From: Larix kaempferi
Lineage: Eukaryota > Streptophyta > Pinopsida > Pinales > Pinaceae
Reading direction: 5' to 3'
NCBI GenBank assembly: GCA_027924585.1
Contig: BSBM01000753.1
Coordinates: 22,340,501 to 22,404,500 of the forward strand
DNA: 64,000 nucleotides
Below, in pieces: positions 23,086-32,647 of the stretch; within the stretch, counting starts at the first letter, position 1, and every line of letters starts with the position of its first letter. Under the pieces are notes generated by a model. It was not told the origin of the DNA, did not search any database, and saw only the letters and a list, made by a program, of their open reading frames with translations. Position numbers and translations under genes: made by a program.

Positions 23086-24807
23086 CTATGGGTAAAATCG
23101 TTTAAGGTACAACCCGTTGCGTGGGTTGCGTAGGGGAGTGCCTTCTGAATCGGTCAGAATGTATGCCCCCTGCCCGAGGCAGGTGTGTATGATGTAGGGG
23201 CCTTGCCACATAGACACGAACTTTCCCTTTCCGGTTTTATCATGAGCTTGATCGTAAGCGAGGACAAGGTCTCCCTCAGAAAAGGTTCTTGGGTGGACGT
23301 GTTTGTCGTAACTTACTTTCGATCGTTGTTTAGCTGCTTCCATGTTTTGAATGGCTGTGCGCCGATCTTCATCGGCCTGCTCTAGGAGTAGTAAACGTTG
23401 CTCAATCGGGGAAGTGTCCGGTAGGAGTTCAACGACGATATGTAAGGCTGGGATCTGGCACTCAATAGGGAGGACGGATTCGACACCGTGAACTAAATGG
23501 AAAGGGGTAAAACCTGTGGCGGTTTTGGTTGAGGTGCAGTAGGCCCATAGTGCCGGGAAAAGCATGTGGTGCCAATTGGATTTGTGCTTGTCTACAGTAC
23601 GTTGGAGAATGGTCTTCAAAATTTTATTGATCGCTTCGACTTGGCCGTTTCCTTGGGGATAGTAAGCGGAAGAGAAATGGTGTTCAAATTTCAACATGGT
23701 TGATAATTCTTTCCAGACGGCATCTTCGAAGTGAGAGCCGTGGTCAGAGACTAGTTGCTTCGGCACCCCGAAACGAGCAATAACATGGTTGAAGAAAAAC
23801 CGCGCTGCAGTGTCGGCTTTGCAATTATAGGTCGGCATGGCTTCTGCCCACTTGGTGAAATAATCTACGGCCACAACGATGTGTTTGTGACCGCCGGCTG
23901 ACGTGGGGTTGCAGTCGAGGAAGTCGATGGGCCATTTGCAGAATGGTCCAATAGTGATGACTGGATGAAGGGGGGGCGGGGGGGGGGTTCTTGCTTTGGG
24001 GGCAAAGAGTTGGCAGTTCTGGCAATGTTTGACTGCAGTGATGCAATCAGTAAACAATGATGGCCAAAAATAACCTTCCCAAATGATCTTCTGGGCGGTG
24101 GCCATGCCGGAGAAATGGCCTCCGCAAGCACCGCTATGACAATCATTGAGGACTTGTTCTGCCTCACTATGGGATAGGCATTGGCGTAGGATGGTATCAA
24201 CGCCGCGTCGGTAAAGTACGTCCCCTAACAAGAGGTATCGGGGGGCGTGATGTCGTATGCGACGGCGTCCGTCACGATCAATGTGTGGTCGAAATTTTTG
24301 TGTACGAAGGTAAGTCAAAATTTCTCCATACCAAGGGTCGTTAGACGAAATGATGAAGATCTGCTCGTCAATCAGGTCCGTTTGGATAACAGATGATATC
24401 GAAGAGGATGGGAGGTCAGTGATGAGGTGAGCAAGCGCGAGGGCTTTAGTGCTTTTGGGAGTTCTGAAAGTGAGGTCATATTCCTGGAGGATAATGACCC
24501 ATTTAGCAACACGACCTTGTAGGAGTCGCCGGGTTAGGAGATAGACCATAGGGTTGGAGTCAGCCACGACCGTGGTATGACTGAGTAGAATGTAGTGTCG
24601 CAATTTTTGTACGGAAAAGACTACAGCTAGGGCTAATCTTTCCTCGTATGGGTAACACAGAGGTGGGCCAGACAAGGTCTGGCTGACGTAATAAATTACA
24701 TGCTCTTGGTGAGAGGCATCTTCTTGGACCAAAACTCCAGACACAGCATATTCAGATGCCGAGATATAAAGGGTGAAGTCTTGAGAGAAATCCGGTGGGG
24801 ATATCAA
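23086..24807 (-). CDS. Gypsy RNase H (degenerate) and integrase, C-terminal part of pol
   Basis: This 573-residue frame continues the RT frame after a TAG. The first 140 residues or so are the Gypsy RNase H (SGVLVQED, YYVSQTLSG, YEERLALAVVF). The first catalytic position reads LYISAS where LYTDAS is usual, and the last acid is also not seen, so the domain is probably inactive. The integrase follows: zinc finger H..H..C..C ending HCQNCQLFAPK, then catalytic Asp in PIDFLD, Asp in VSDHGSHF and Glu in NGQVEAINK, all intact. A GPY/F-type module (MWQGPYIIHTCLGQGAY) and the true stop after LKRFYP come last. Integrase inserts the cDNA. This is the best-preserved part of the element. Confidence 0.93.
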   Translation of the reverse strand: MISPPDFSQDFTLYISASEYAVSGVLVQEDASHQEHVIYYVSQTLSGPPLCYPYEERLALAVVFSVQKLRHYILLSHTTVVADSNPMVYLLTRRLLQGRVAKWVIILQEYDLTFRTPKSTKALALAHLITDLPSSSISSVIQTDLIDEQIFIISSNDPWYGEILTYLRTQKFRPHIDRDGRRRIRHHAPRYLLLGDVLYRRGVDTILRQCLSHSEAEQVLNDCHSGACGGHFSGMATAQKIIWEGYFWPSLFTDCITAVKHCQNCQLFAPKARTPPPPPLHPVITIGPFCKWPIDFLDCNPTSAGGHKHIVVAVDYFTKWAEAMPTYNCKADTAARFFFNHVIARFGVPKQLVSDHGSHFEDAVWKELSTMLKFEHHFSSAYYPQGNGQVEAINKILKTILQRTVDKHKSNWHHMLFPALWAYCTSTKTATGFTPFHLVHGVESVLPIECQIPALHIVVELLPDTSPIEQRLLLLEQADEDRRTAIQNMEAAKQRSKVSYDKHVHPRTFSEGDLVLAYDQAHDKTGKGKFVSMWQGPYIIHTCLGQGAYILTDSEGTPLRNPRNGLYLKRFYP

Positions 24808-24975
24808 GGGGGCTTGTGTGAGAGCTTTCTTGAGGGCTTCGAATGTTGTGTCTGCTTGCTCATCCCAAACAAAGGGTATGTGGGTACGAAGTAAGCGTAA
24901 GAACCCGTGGACTTTGGTGGCATAATCAGGAACGAAGCGCCTGAGGAAATTGGACCGCCCTTGTAGACTTTGGAG

Positions 24976-26871
24976 CTACCGAAGTGTGCGAGGAGGCGGA
25001 AGTTCTAAGATGGCTTTGACTTTCAGGGGATCGACAGTGATTCCGTCTTTGGAAACAATGAAACCCAACAATCGGCCTGCCGGGACGCAAAAGACACACT
25101 TGTGTGGGTTCAAGCGGATTTTATATTTGCGACAACGCAAGAAAACTTGCCGGAGGTCATTAAGGTGGTCTGATCGTTTTCGGGAACGAGCTGTGAGGTC
25201 ATCAAGGTAGACTCGCAGGATATGGACCAAGTCGTGAAAGCAATAGGTCATGGCCCGCTGGAAAGTGGCACCAGCATTTTTAAGGCCAAATGGCATGACG
25301 CGGTAGGAAAAGGTGCCCCATGGGGTGGTGAAGGCAGTCTTGTACTGATCCTCCTTACAAATGTGAATCTAGTTGTATCCGGAAAACCCGTCCATGAAAG
25401 ATAGGACCTCATGGCCGGCACACTCATCAATGAGTTGGTCAATGAATGGCGTGGGGAAATTGTCTTTTGGACAAGCGTGGTTTAAGTCACGGAAATCAGT
25501 GCATACTCTAAGGGTGCCTTGCTTTTTGTTGACGGGAACAGGGTTTGACACCCAGGTGGTGTACGGAATAGGATAAATGAATCTTGCTTTGCGAAGTTTC
25601 TCGACCTCAGCTTTAACGGCGGGGAGTTTGGAAGGATGAATGGGTCGCTGTTTCTGGCTAACAGGGGGTACCTCAGGCCATGTATCAATGTGGTGTTCTA
25701 TGATGGCGGGGTCGAGACCAGGCATCTCGGTATAGGACCAGGCAAAGACATCACGGAACTCTTGAAAGAGTTTTTTGTACGCCTGAGTTTCTGCTTGAGT
25801 GCAAGATGCGCCCAGCAAGATGAGCTCAGGTTTCCCAAGTGTTGCGGAAATGTCTATCTGTATAGTGGGGGAAATGTTCGACATGTTCCCTTCTTCAAAG
25901 GAATCTGGTGCTGGGATGGGGTCCTTTAACCAATCGACCTTAGTGGGTATGAAATCTTTCGATTCGACCGATAGCTGGTTGGATGCGGTGGATGTAGATG
26001 CTTCCGGGAGGAAGTACGAGCGATGATGCATATCATCCCAAGGGTAGTCGGGTGCAGTGAGTGTCTCCAAAATTTGCTCATCAGTATTGAAGTAGTCAGA
26101 CCATAAATCAAGGGGTTTTGGTTTGAAAGTTGTTGAAATCATATATATTGTATTGACTTCTTTCGACGAGGATGATGGCGGGGTGTAGATCTCCTCGATG
26201 AGGGGAGGAGATATCTCCAAATCGACATTGTTTAACTCGTACAATGCTGCTCTATAGTCAGGGAGATCGGGACAATGGTGAGAGTAGTGGCCGTAAACAC
26301 TGCATATGGCACAAGGATGGTTGGTGCGCAGTGATCTGTCGCGAGGCTGAGGAGGTGGCTCAAGTCTAACGACTGGGATGCCGGCGTCATCGTCCAACAT
26401 ATTCATATGCTCTTGGAGTGCTGGTAACTGTGGGCATTGATGAGTTGGATGGCCTATCTCATCGCACAACGAGCATTTAGGGGGAGCTCGAAACACTGGT
26501 GGGGGTTTAACTGCCTTAGGAGGTGGTATAGCAGCGTATGGTTGTGGACATCTGCCCCCAGTGGGCTTGATAAGAGGAGGAGGATTTGTTGACGACGAAG
26601 GGATATTGAGACTAGGAGGAGGTTTCGTTGACGACGAAGGGATTGCGACACCAGGAGGAGGTTGATTTGTGGTAACAATAGGTTGTACCGGTTGGAGGAT
26701 GACGTTTGGTGTCGGCGGTGGAACGGGAGGCGAAATATACCACACGGATAATCCCAATGTTAACCTGGGTAGACTAAGGGTAGCCATAACCGGGGCGCTT
26801 ACTATACCTGAAGGAGGAAATAGAAAGGGGATGGTGTGGATGGGTGTAACACCGATGTGACTAGGGACCAA
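24976..26871 (-). pseudogene. Gypsy linker with two CCHC knuckles, and reverse transcriptase
   Basis: One frame from 26871 to 24976 with a single TAG at about 25366-25368. The N-terminal third is Pro-rich and holds two CCHC knuckles, CSLCDEIGHPTHQC and CAICSVYGHYSHHC. The RT follows: VSNPVPVNKKQGTLRVCTD, FPTPFIDQLID, FMDGFSGYN, then (after the TAG) TPWGTFSYRVMPFGLKNA and the catalytic VYLDDL. A further TAG just after 24976 separates it from the RNase H/integrase frame. The RT copies element RNA into DNA. Its catalytic box is intact, so the stops are the only visible lesions. Zinc knuckles normally sit in gag, so their presence between protease and RT is odd. Confidence 0.93.
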
Positions 26872-26958
26872 TGGTGGTTGACTACCGGGTGTTTGTGTAT
26901 TCTGTGAAAGAGTACAGAGGTTTGCGACATGGGTCTCCGGTGACGGTGGTGGAATGGC

Positions 26959-27612
26959 CTAGAATGTAGAGGTCATTGGTGTATCTGAGTAAAGTTCGGG
27001 TCCCACAGAAGACACAAAGGAGGTAGTTGCACTAGAAGCGGGTTGTTCAATCATGGGAAGAACATTTTCGGGTGCTGCAGGGGCATTGGGATCATAGTAG
27101 GTGAGTTGGTCAATTTTGACCACTCGTCCCTCGTGGGGGAACATCATGGTGCGAAAAATGGATGAGGCGACCGCTTTCATGGCGTACATGTAACTGCGGC
27201 CAAGTAAAAGGTTATAATCGAGCTGGGCATTAATGACCTCTATGTCAATGAGCACAGTTTTCCCACCTAATTGGACGAGGACCTTGGGTAGTAAACCTTG
27301 AGGTTGAGCTGACCGGCCGTCGTAGGCCCGCAATGCAATGGTGGATTGCTGGAGCGTAGGGGATCCCAACTTCTGCCAAACAAATGTGGACATGACGCAT
27401 GTGGAGGCACCCTCGTCGATGATACATTGATGGATGACAAGATTCCGAATAGAAACAGAAACTTGGACTGCTATGGTGGAAGGCAGACGTGGTTCGGACT
27501 GGTCCAAATCAAAGGTCATCAATTTCGAATCATTTGGGTCAATCGCCCCAATGGCGGAAAGTAAATTCTTGCGATGCGTAGGACAGTTTTTCAAGACTTC
27601 TAATGCAGACAT
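26959..27612 (-). pseudogene. Gypsy aspartic protease
   Basis: A 217-residue frame, in the same frame as the downstream RT, with only a TAG between them. The active site reads IIDEGASTCVMS, a D-E-G-A-S form of the usual D-S/T-G-A. I recall this as a normal variant in some large plant Gypsy lineages, so I do not count it as damage. LDYNLLLGRSYMYAM matches the C-terminal (I/L)-L-G-R protease signature. It would cleave the gag-pol polyprotein inside the virus-like particle. Confidence 0.88.
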
Positions 27613-27638
27613 GGCTGCGGGAGATTGAGCTAGGTCAT

Positions 27639-28387
27639 CTACGATGTTATAATTTGATGTAGCCCGTGCATTGGGGTTGTTGTTGATACGGCGGAGTGGG
27701 AAACGAGGTGCTTTAGATGCGCCATCGAGTGGAAGAGGTGGTATCCGTAACGTCTGATCGGTGGGATGAGCATTAGTATCCTTATCGGCGGGGGGGCTTC
27801 GGAGGTAGGGCCATACTGGTTCCGACAGGTTTGGATATTGACGTCGGCAGTGGACATCATCAATAAGTGGTGAGTGCCTGAATCAAACATGGGTTGATCA
27901 GGAGCGGCGTAAGTGATTTGTTGTGGTTGCACATTGCCCTGTGGGGGGGCTAACGGCTGAGTGTTCACCACTCCTTGTGTTGGAAAAGGGTTTTGTAGCA
28001 CCAAAGGTTGTTGTTGAGGTGGTGGAGGGTTGGGTGGTGGCTGAGGAGCCGCCTTCCCTTGACGATGGGCGTCATCTGTCCATAGTTGTCGAGCTCGCTC
28101 CAGATGTGGGCAAGCGTGGGTATAGTGGCCATAGACACCGCAAATAGAACAAGGATGGTTTGTTCGTAAATTAGCATTTTTGGCTTGCTTAGGTGGCCGA
28201 TCAGGATTTTGATAAGCAGGCGCCGCGTTATTGTTTTGCGGAGGATGGGTAGGTTGTGGAGCTTGGTTATGGTTTTGGTTGTTTCCACGGTTACGTCCTC
28301 TTCCGCGGTTTGGTTTCCCACCCTGGTTGCATTGGTTATTTTGGTATTGGGGCTTATGTTGTTGTGCGTACACATGCCCTTGAGCAT
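27639..28387 (-). pseudogene. Gypsy nucleocapsid region with CCHC knuckle
   Basis: A frame rich in Gln, Asn, Pro and Arg carries KPNRGRGRNRGNN basic repeats and the knuckle CSICGVYGHYTHAC (C-x2-C-x4-H-x4-C). It is out of frame with the gag body upstream, overlapping it near 28354-28387, and with the protease downstream. At least one small frameshift must lie near 28360-28400 and another near 27640-27850. Nucleocapsid packages the element RNA. Confidence 0.85.
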
Positions 28388-29928
28388 TGGGGGGATTCTG
28401 GGGAGCCGCAGTTGCGGGTAGCAGGTTGCGGTGGGTAGTATGTAGGTGGAGCTGGAGGTGGTCCAGCTACCTGTTGGGGTTGTTGGTACCCCTGAGCTGT
28501 TGGAGGTGTGAGATTAGCTGGTGCAGCTGGTTGTGGGTAATGCATCTGTTGTTGTGGGAACTGCATGGGGGTCTGTGTGGTAGGTTGAGTATAGTATGTA
28601 TGAGGTACACATGCTGATGGCACTTTCCCATAGCAATGTTGTGGACAACAGGGTCCATGAATGTGATGGGTCTGGTTTGTTGGAGCATAAGAAGTTGTTG
28701 CTCCGGAACTGGATGTAGCCCTAGAGAGGTCTGGGGTGGGCATGGTGCTCACCATGCTGAAAGGTTTAGGTTGCGGGGTGATTTGGCCAATGATGCCATC
28801 AGCGGCATGTGATTCCCCTGGTGCGTCACCACGTGAAGAGTCACCCCGTGGGGCGTCAGGTATGATTGTGTATAGATAATCCGACTGGGCGTAAATGAGA
28901 TCAAACTGTTGGGCTTTGAGGATGGCCTCTTCTTCATACTGGGGTCTTTCAAATGCCACATCCTTCGCTATAAGAGGGAGGAGGGATTTTAGAAACCAAT
29001 CTAAAAAGATACGGTCGTCTAACTTAATTTTGCAGAGGCTTCGGCGTCGACGCCACTCATGAATGTGGTCAGTGATGTGGGTGGCTGTGGTTTGTCTGCA
29101 AGACAGTAGGATCTCGACTCCCGCATCATAGCGGACAGGTAACTGGAAGAATTGCAGGAAAGTTGAGGCGAGGGAGGTAAAGGTGGCATGCGTCCCATGG
29201 GGCTGCTCGATATACCACTTAGCTGCAGAGCCAGTGAAGGTGCGTTGTAAAAGCCGGAGGCGGATTGAGTCGTCCACTATGGAGTTGGAGGAACACCATA
29301 AATGGAAGGACATGATATGGTTCTGGGGGTCTTCACCTGCCTTGCCCTCAAACTTAGGGATGTCAGAGGGGAGTTTGGTGGGAATGTGAGGCCACGCAGG
29401 ATCGTGTCTGATGGGGTCATTTGTGAGCCTAGCTAAGTCTGGCAGGTTCAGAATCGCCATGTATGGTAAGCTAGCAGATGTGGTGACTGGAACTGGGACA
29501 TGCCTAGTCATTGTGGTATGATGTAGGGGTCCAGTAGCGCCTAAAGGTATGCTAGGTATGGAGGGTATGTGCCCTCCAATAGGTGTAGTCTGGTATGGGC
29601 CAGCGCCTCCAAGTGCAACATGGGTTACACTTGGGTTAGGAATAGCAGTAGGGATTCCTGGGATAGGGTTTGTGGAAACCAGAGGGGGTGTGACCCCTAT
29701 GTTGGGTATCCCCATAACAGGTGGTGGCCCTGTGTTGGGCATTCCTAAATGTGGAGTGTTACCCATGTTGGGCATACCCAGGGGGGTGGTTGTTGCCATG
29801 GATGGCACCGCCGCAGAAGGGTCTGTGGATGTCTCACCTATGGTGCTAGTTAACAGTGGATCAAATGGTGTTCCAGCCATAATGGTGGTTGGTGGTAACT
29901 CTGTGGTGTTTTCGGATTCTACCTCCAA
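28354..29928 (-). CDS. Gypsy gag (capsid)
   Basis: A 524-residue frame. The first 170 residues are low-complexity Pro/Gly/Thr/Met repeats (GMPNMGNTPHLGMPNTG and similar). The retrotransposon gag domain follows at about residues 175-340: PSDIPKFEGKAGEDPQNHI, FTGSAAKWYIEQ, FTSLASTFLQFF and a charged helix-rich end. A Pro/Gln-rich tail loses frame before the nucleocapsid knuckle. Start chosen as the ATG at 29928; a longer form is possible. Gag forms the virus-like particle in the cytoplasm. Confidence 0.9.
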   Translation of the reverse strand: MEVESENTTELPPTTIMAGTPFDPLLTSTIGETSTDPSAAVPSMATTTPLGMPNMGNTPHLGMPNTGPPPVMGIPNIGVTPPLVSTNPIPGIPTAIPNPSVTHVALGGAGPYQTTPIGGHIPSIPSIPLGATGPLHHTTMTRHVPVPVTTSASLPYMAILNLPDLARLTNDPIRHDPAWPHIPTKLPSDIPKFEGKAGEDPQNHIMSFHLWCSSNSIVDDSIRLRLLQRTFTGSAAKWYIEQPHGTHATFTSLASTFLQFFQLPVRYDAGVEILLSCRQTTATHITDHIHEWRRRRSLCKIKLDDRIFLDWFLKSLLPLIAKDVAFERPQYEEEAILKAQQFDLIYAQSDYLYTIIPDAPRGDSSRGDAPGESHAADGIIGQITPQPKPFSMVSTMPTPDLSRATSSSGATTSYAPTNQTHHIHGPCCPQHCYGKVPSACVPHTYYTQPTTQTPMQFPQQQMHYPQPAAPANLTPPTAQGYQQPQQVAGPPPAPPTYYPPQPATRNCGSPESPQCSRACVRTTT

Positions 29929-31895
29929 ATCAAATGTGAAGTGAGGTGTGTCAGAATCGGATGACTGTCTAGTTGATTGACGATGTGTCGAATCAAGGGA
30001 TAAGGCTCTGCGTCCGTGACGTGGAGAGACAAGTGGACTAAACTCTGGGAGTTCGCCCTGTAGACGACGAGAGCGTCTAAAATTCTCAATGGTGAGAATT
30101 AAGTTTTTGTGTAAAAAATATGTTTAAGTATCAGGTGGTGATATATCTATAAAAGACTCAAAACCCTAATGCAACCAAGGGTGCAAGAAGGGGAGTGAAA
30201 AAGAAGGCTCTCAGGCCAAAAAATCAACCTCAAAAAAGGCACTTATTCTAGCAGCTGTGCTACAATAAGTGGAGGAATGCAACAAATGGTCAGAGTACCA
30301 ACATGCAAACGGCTTCTAGAAAAAATAGGTGTAACTAGACCAAAGGTGGGTTGAATCATGCAAACACCTAACTAAAAGTATTGTGACTCAAACAAACGAT
30401 ATCCTCTGCAAGGTGATGAAATCCAAGTCAGACAATATGAGTGTTGAGACAACGGCTAGATATCCCCCTACCGGGAGGGACACCGGGTAATCAATCCTAA
30501 AGAAAGGCTACTAGGATACTCCGTTCATGACGCGTCGAGAAAAGGTAAATCTGCCGTTTGGTTCTTTGATCGCAATATCCCAATACAGGGATATCCCGAG
30601 AACTGCGAATGGTAGCCCTTCGGTTACTGAATGGATTTCGGTATTGCACTCAGGCTTCCGGAACCATCCTCGCGACTTCAACCCTCCTAGGGGAGAGGCC
30701 TTCCCACAAACCGGTTGTGACCGCGCCAAAAAGTACTAAGAGATTTTAGCTCCCTAATTGGACAACTTCTATGTCTCAGATGTAATAACTGAGGGGTGTT
30801 ATTGGAACACCTATCCCCCCAATACTACCTAGCTACAAAAGTTCTTTTAGTGTTCCCCAAGTGGGGTTAAAAGTGTGTTGAAATTAGGGTACGTTTTAAG
30901 GCTCAGTTCAATTAAGTGGTCGAGTGAGTGCACGTGAGGTATTTGTAAACTGAATTTGAAAAAGCGAAATGCTTTACAGGAAATTTTCAAAAAACAAAGG
31001 AGCTTTTGAAAATAAAAAAGCAAATATTTATGACTTTTTCAAATAAATGGAAATTAAATGCTTTTGCAAATATCAAAATCAAAAAACAAAGGATTCTTTG
31101 AATTATGAAAGAAAATAATAGACTTCTTTTAAAGAAATAAATGGACTTCTTCTTTCAAGGAAATTGCTAAGGGCAAGATTTTAAAGAAGTAAACAGGAAA
31201 AATTTTAATCTAGATAAAAATGCAAAAATAAGTCCTTCTTTCACTTTCTTGAAAATTTTTAAAAAGATTTCTACATATGTATTTTAAATAGTAAAATTTT
31301 TCAAGGCTGTAAAATATGCAGAATTTAATACTGTAAAAACGTGCTATGTGGGCAGAAAGTACAGTAAAAATTAATTTTTAAAAACAAATGGCTGAATGAA
31401 AAATTCAGCAGCGCGGGTTTTGACAGAAAAGCCGCGATGTACCGCACGGGTTTCGGTCGCACAGTCGCGATGGACTGCGCGGAAAATGTCTGCGAAGCCG
31501 CGGTGTGCAGCGCGCAAATAGGCCGCGAAGTCGCGGTGAACCGCGCGGAAAAGGGCCGCGCAGTCGCGATGTGCAGTGCGGTAAATGACCGCGATGCCGC
31601 GATGTGCAACGTGGAAACCGGCAACAAAGCCGCGGTGAACCGCACGGAAAAAAGGCCAAAATCCGCGATGGACCGAGCGACTGTCAGGCTAAAAACCGCG
31701 AGGCGAAAGCCGTGCACGGAAGCCAAAAAACGAACCCGAAAATTGTGAATTCTGGGCTGTTGATGGCAATAGATGTGGCCAAAACTTAGAGCAACAATGG
31801 ATCTGCTGTCTAAGATGGCAGATCTATGGATCTAAAGGTTAAAAACTAATAAAAAACTAAGATTAAAAACAAAACTAGAGATCTATTGTTCAAAA
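29929..31895 (-). other. Gypsy 5' leader, about 2 kb, non-coding
   Basis: No frame with a recognisable product between the primer site and gag. The middle part (30500-30740) is more GC-rich and the part from 30950 to 31380 is very A-rich on the + strand. The 33-bp array at 31433-31729 lies near the primer-site end. A long leader of this kind is usual for very large plant Gypsy elements. Confidence 0.7.
31433..31729. repeat. Second 33-bp array, nine units in exact register
   Basis: The core CGCGATG or CGCGGTG (CGCGAGG in the last unit) starts at 31433, 31466, 31499, 31532, 31565, 31598, 31631, 31664 and 31697, exactly 33 bp apart with divergent spacers. Some units form short hairpins, for example CGCGGT-GA-ACCGCG at 31532. 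Core, orientation and spacing match the array at 20378-20641, about 11 kb away in the same element. Both strands are open through it (11-residue periodicity), so a coding origin is not excluded. Confidence 0.93.
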
Positions 31896-31910
31896 CCAGC
31901 GGAGTCGCCA
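31896..31910 (-). other. Primer-binding site of the Gypsy element
   Basis: Five bases inside the 5' LTR the minus strand reads TGGCGACTCCGCTGG, beginning with the TGG expected opposite a tRNA CCA end. I do not assign the tRNA. It confirms that the right-hand LTR is the 5' one. Confidence 0.8.
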
Positions 31911-31915
31911 AAAAC

Positions 31916-32642
31916 TGTTAGCTCGATTTTGCAACCAAGCTTAGTGCTATGGGCACCTTCTAACTAGTAGCAGCAGTTTCAAATAGAATTAAACAAGAAA
32001 CTAAACTAAACAAAACTAATCATGGATCTATACAAGAATCTAAGCAAATAATGTAAACATTTAAAAAACAAGAACAAGAAAATATTAAAGAATGAATTTG
32101 TATTGAAAAAATGGGGGGCAAGCAAGTGCTTGCGATAATACCTTCAATGGTGAAGGTTGATGTTGAGCAACTCCCAAGATGAGTAGCTCCAAACTCCAAT
32201 AGGTCTCCTTCTCCAAGGTTGCTTACAATGGCCAAAATGCTCAAGGAAGATTTCGGCAGCATGAGGATGAGATAATGGATGGATGTGAAATGAGGAGCCC
32301 CTACCACCTTTTTATAGGTTTTGGTGGTGGGGAATACCATTTGTGTGTTTGTGGAAACCAAATGGTATTGACCAACATGGTTTAGGTACTTTTCCCTCCT
32401 TTTTCCTTTTTTGAATAAAAATAATATTTTAATTCCCTTTTTAATATTTTTGGGAATTTGGACCCTTTTTGAGGGTTTTTTATGCTTTTCAGGAAAAATA
32501 ATCTTTTTTAATGGAAAAAGGGGGTGTACTCAGGTCTTTTGGTGACCTTTTGTTGGTTTCAGAGGCTCCGATGGTGAAAAAGTGGACAAATGGCTCATGT
32601 GAATAGGGAAATGAGCTAGTGAGCACTTTTTAGGTGTTAACA
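31916..32642 (-). repeat. 5' LTR of the nested Gypsy element (727 bp)
   Basis: Near-identical partner of 16877-17601 with TG...CA ends. The minus strand has a TATAAAA box at 32310-32316, which would drive the element transcript. The flanking CAAGG at 32643-32647 repeats 16872-16876. Confidence 0.96.
32310..32316 (-). promoter_or_regulatory. TATA box of the Gypsy 5' LTR
   Basis: The minus strand reads TATAAAA in the context CCTATAAAAAGG, about 395 bp from the primer-site end of the LTR. The same box is kept in the 3' LTR at 17271-17277. Confidence 0.65.
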
Positions 32643-32647
32643 CAAGG

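Larger units (their letters stand above)
16877..32642 (-). mobile_element. Large Ty3/Gypsy retrotransposon, dual-RNase-H (Tat/Ogre-like) type, nested in Copia B
   Basis: LTRs at 16877-17601 and 31916-32642 are flanked by the target duplication CAAGG (16872-16876 and 32643-32647). By eye the LTRs differ by about nine substitutions and two single-base insertions, so the insertion is recent relative to Copia B. The 14.3-kb interior encodes, in minus-strand order, gag, CCHC knuckle, protease, RT, RNase H, integrase, a second RNase H and an unrecognised 3' ORF. It also carries an antisense PMD gene. The protease-to-integrase stretch stays in one frame apart from TAG stops. The RT-RNaseH-integrase order defines Gypsy. 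The Tat/Ogre-like label rests on the large size, the second RNase H and the DEGAS protease, and is less certain. Confidence 0.95.

Noticed and set aside
31325-31726. Frames on both strands with 11-residue repeats
   Set aside because: Same reason as above. No start context and no domain, and the position is in the element leader.
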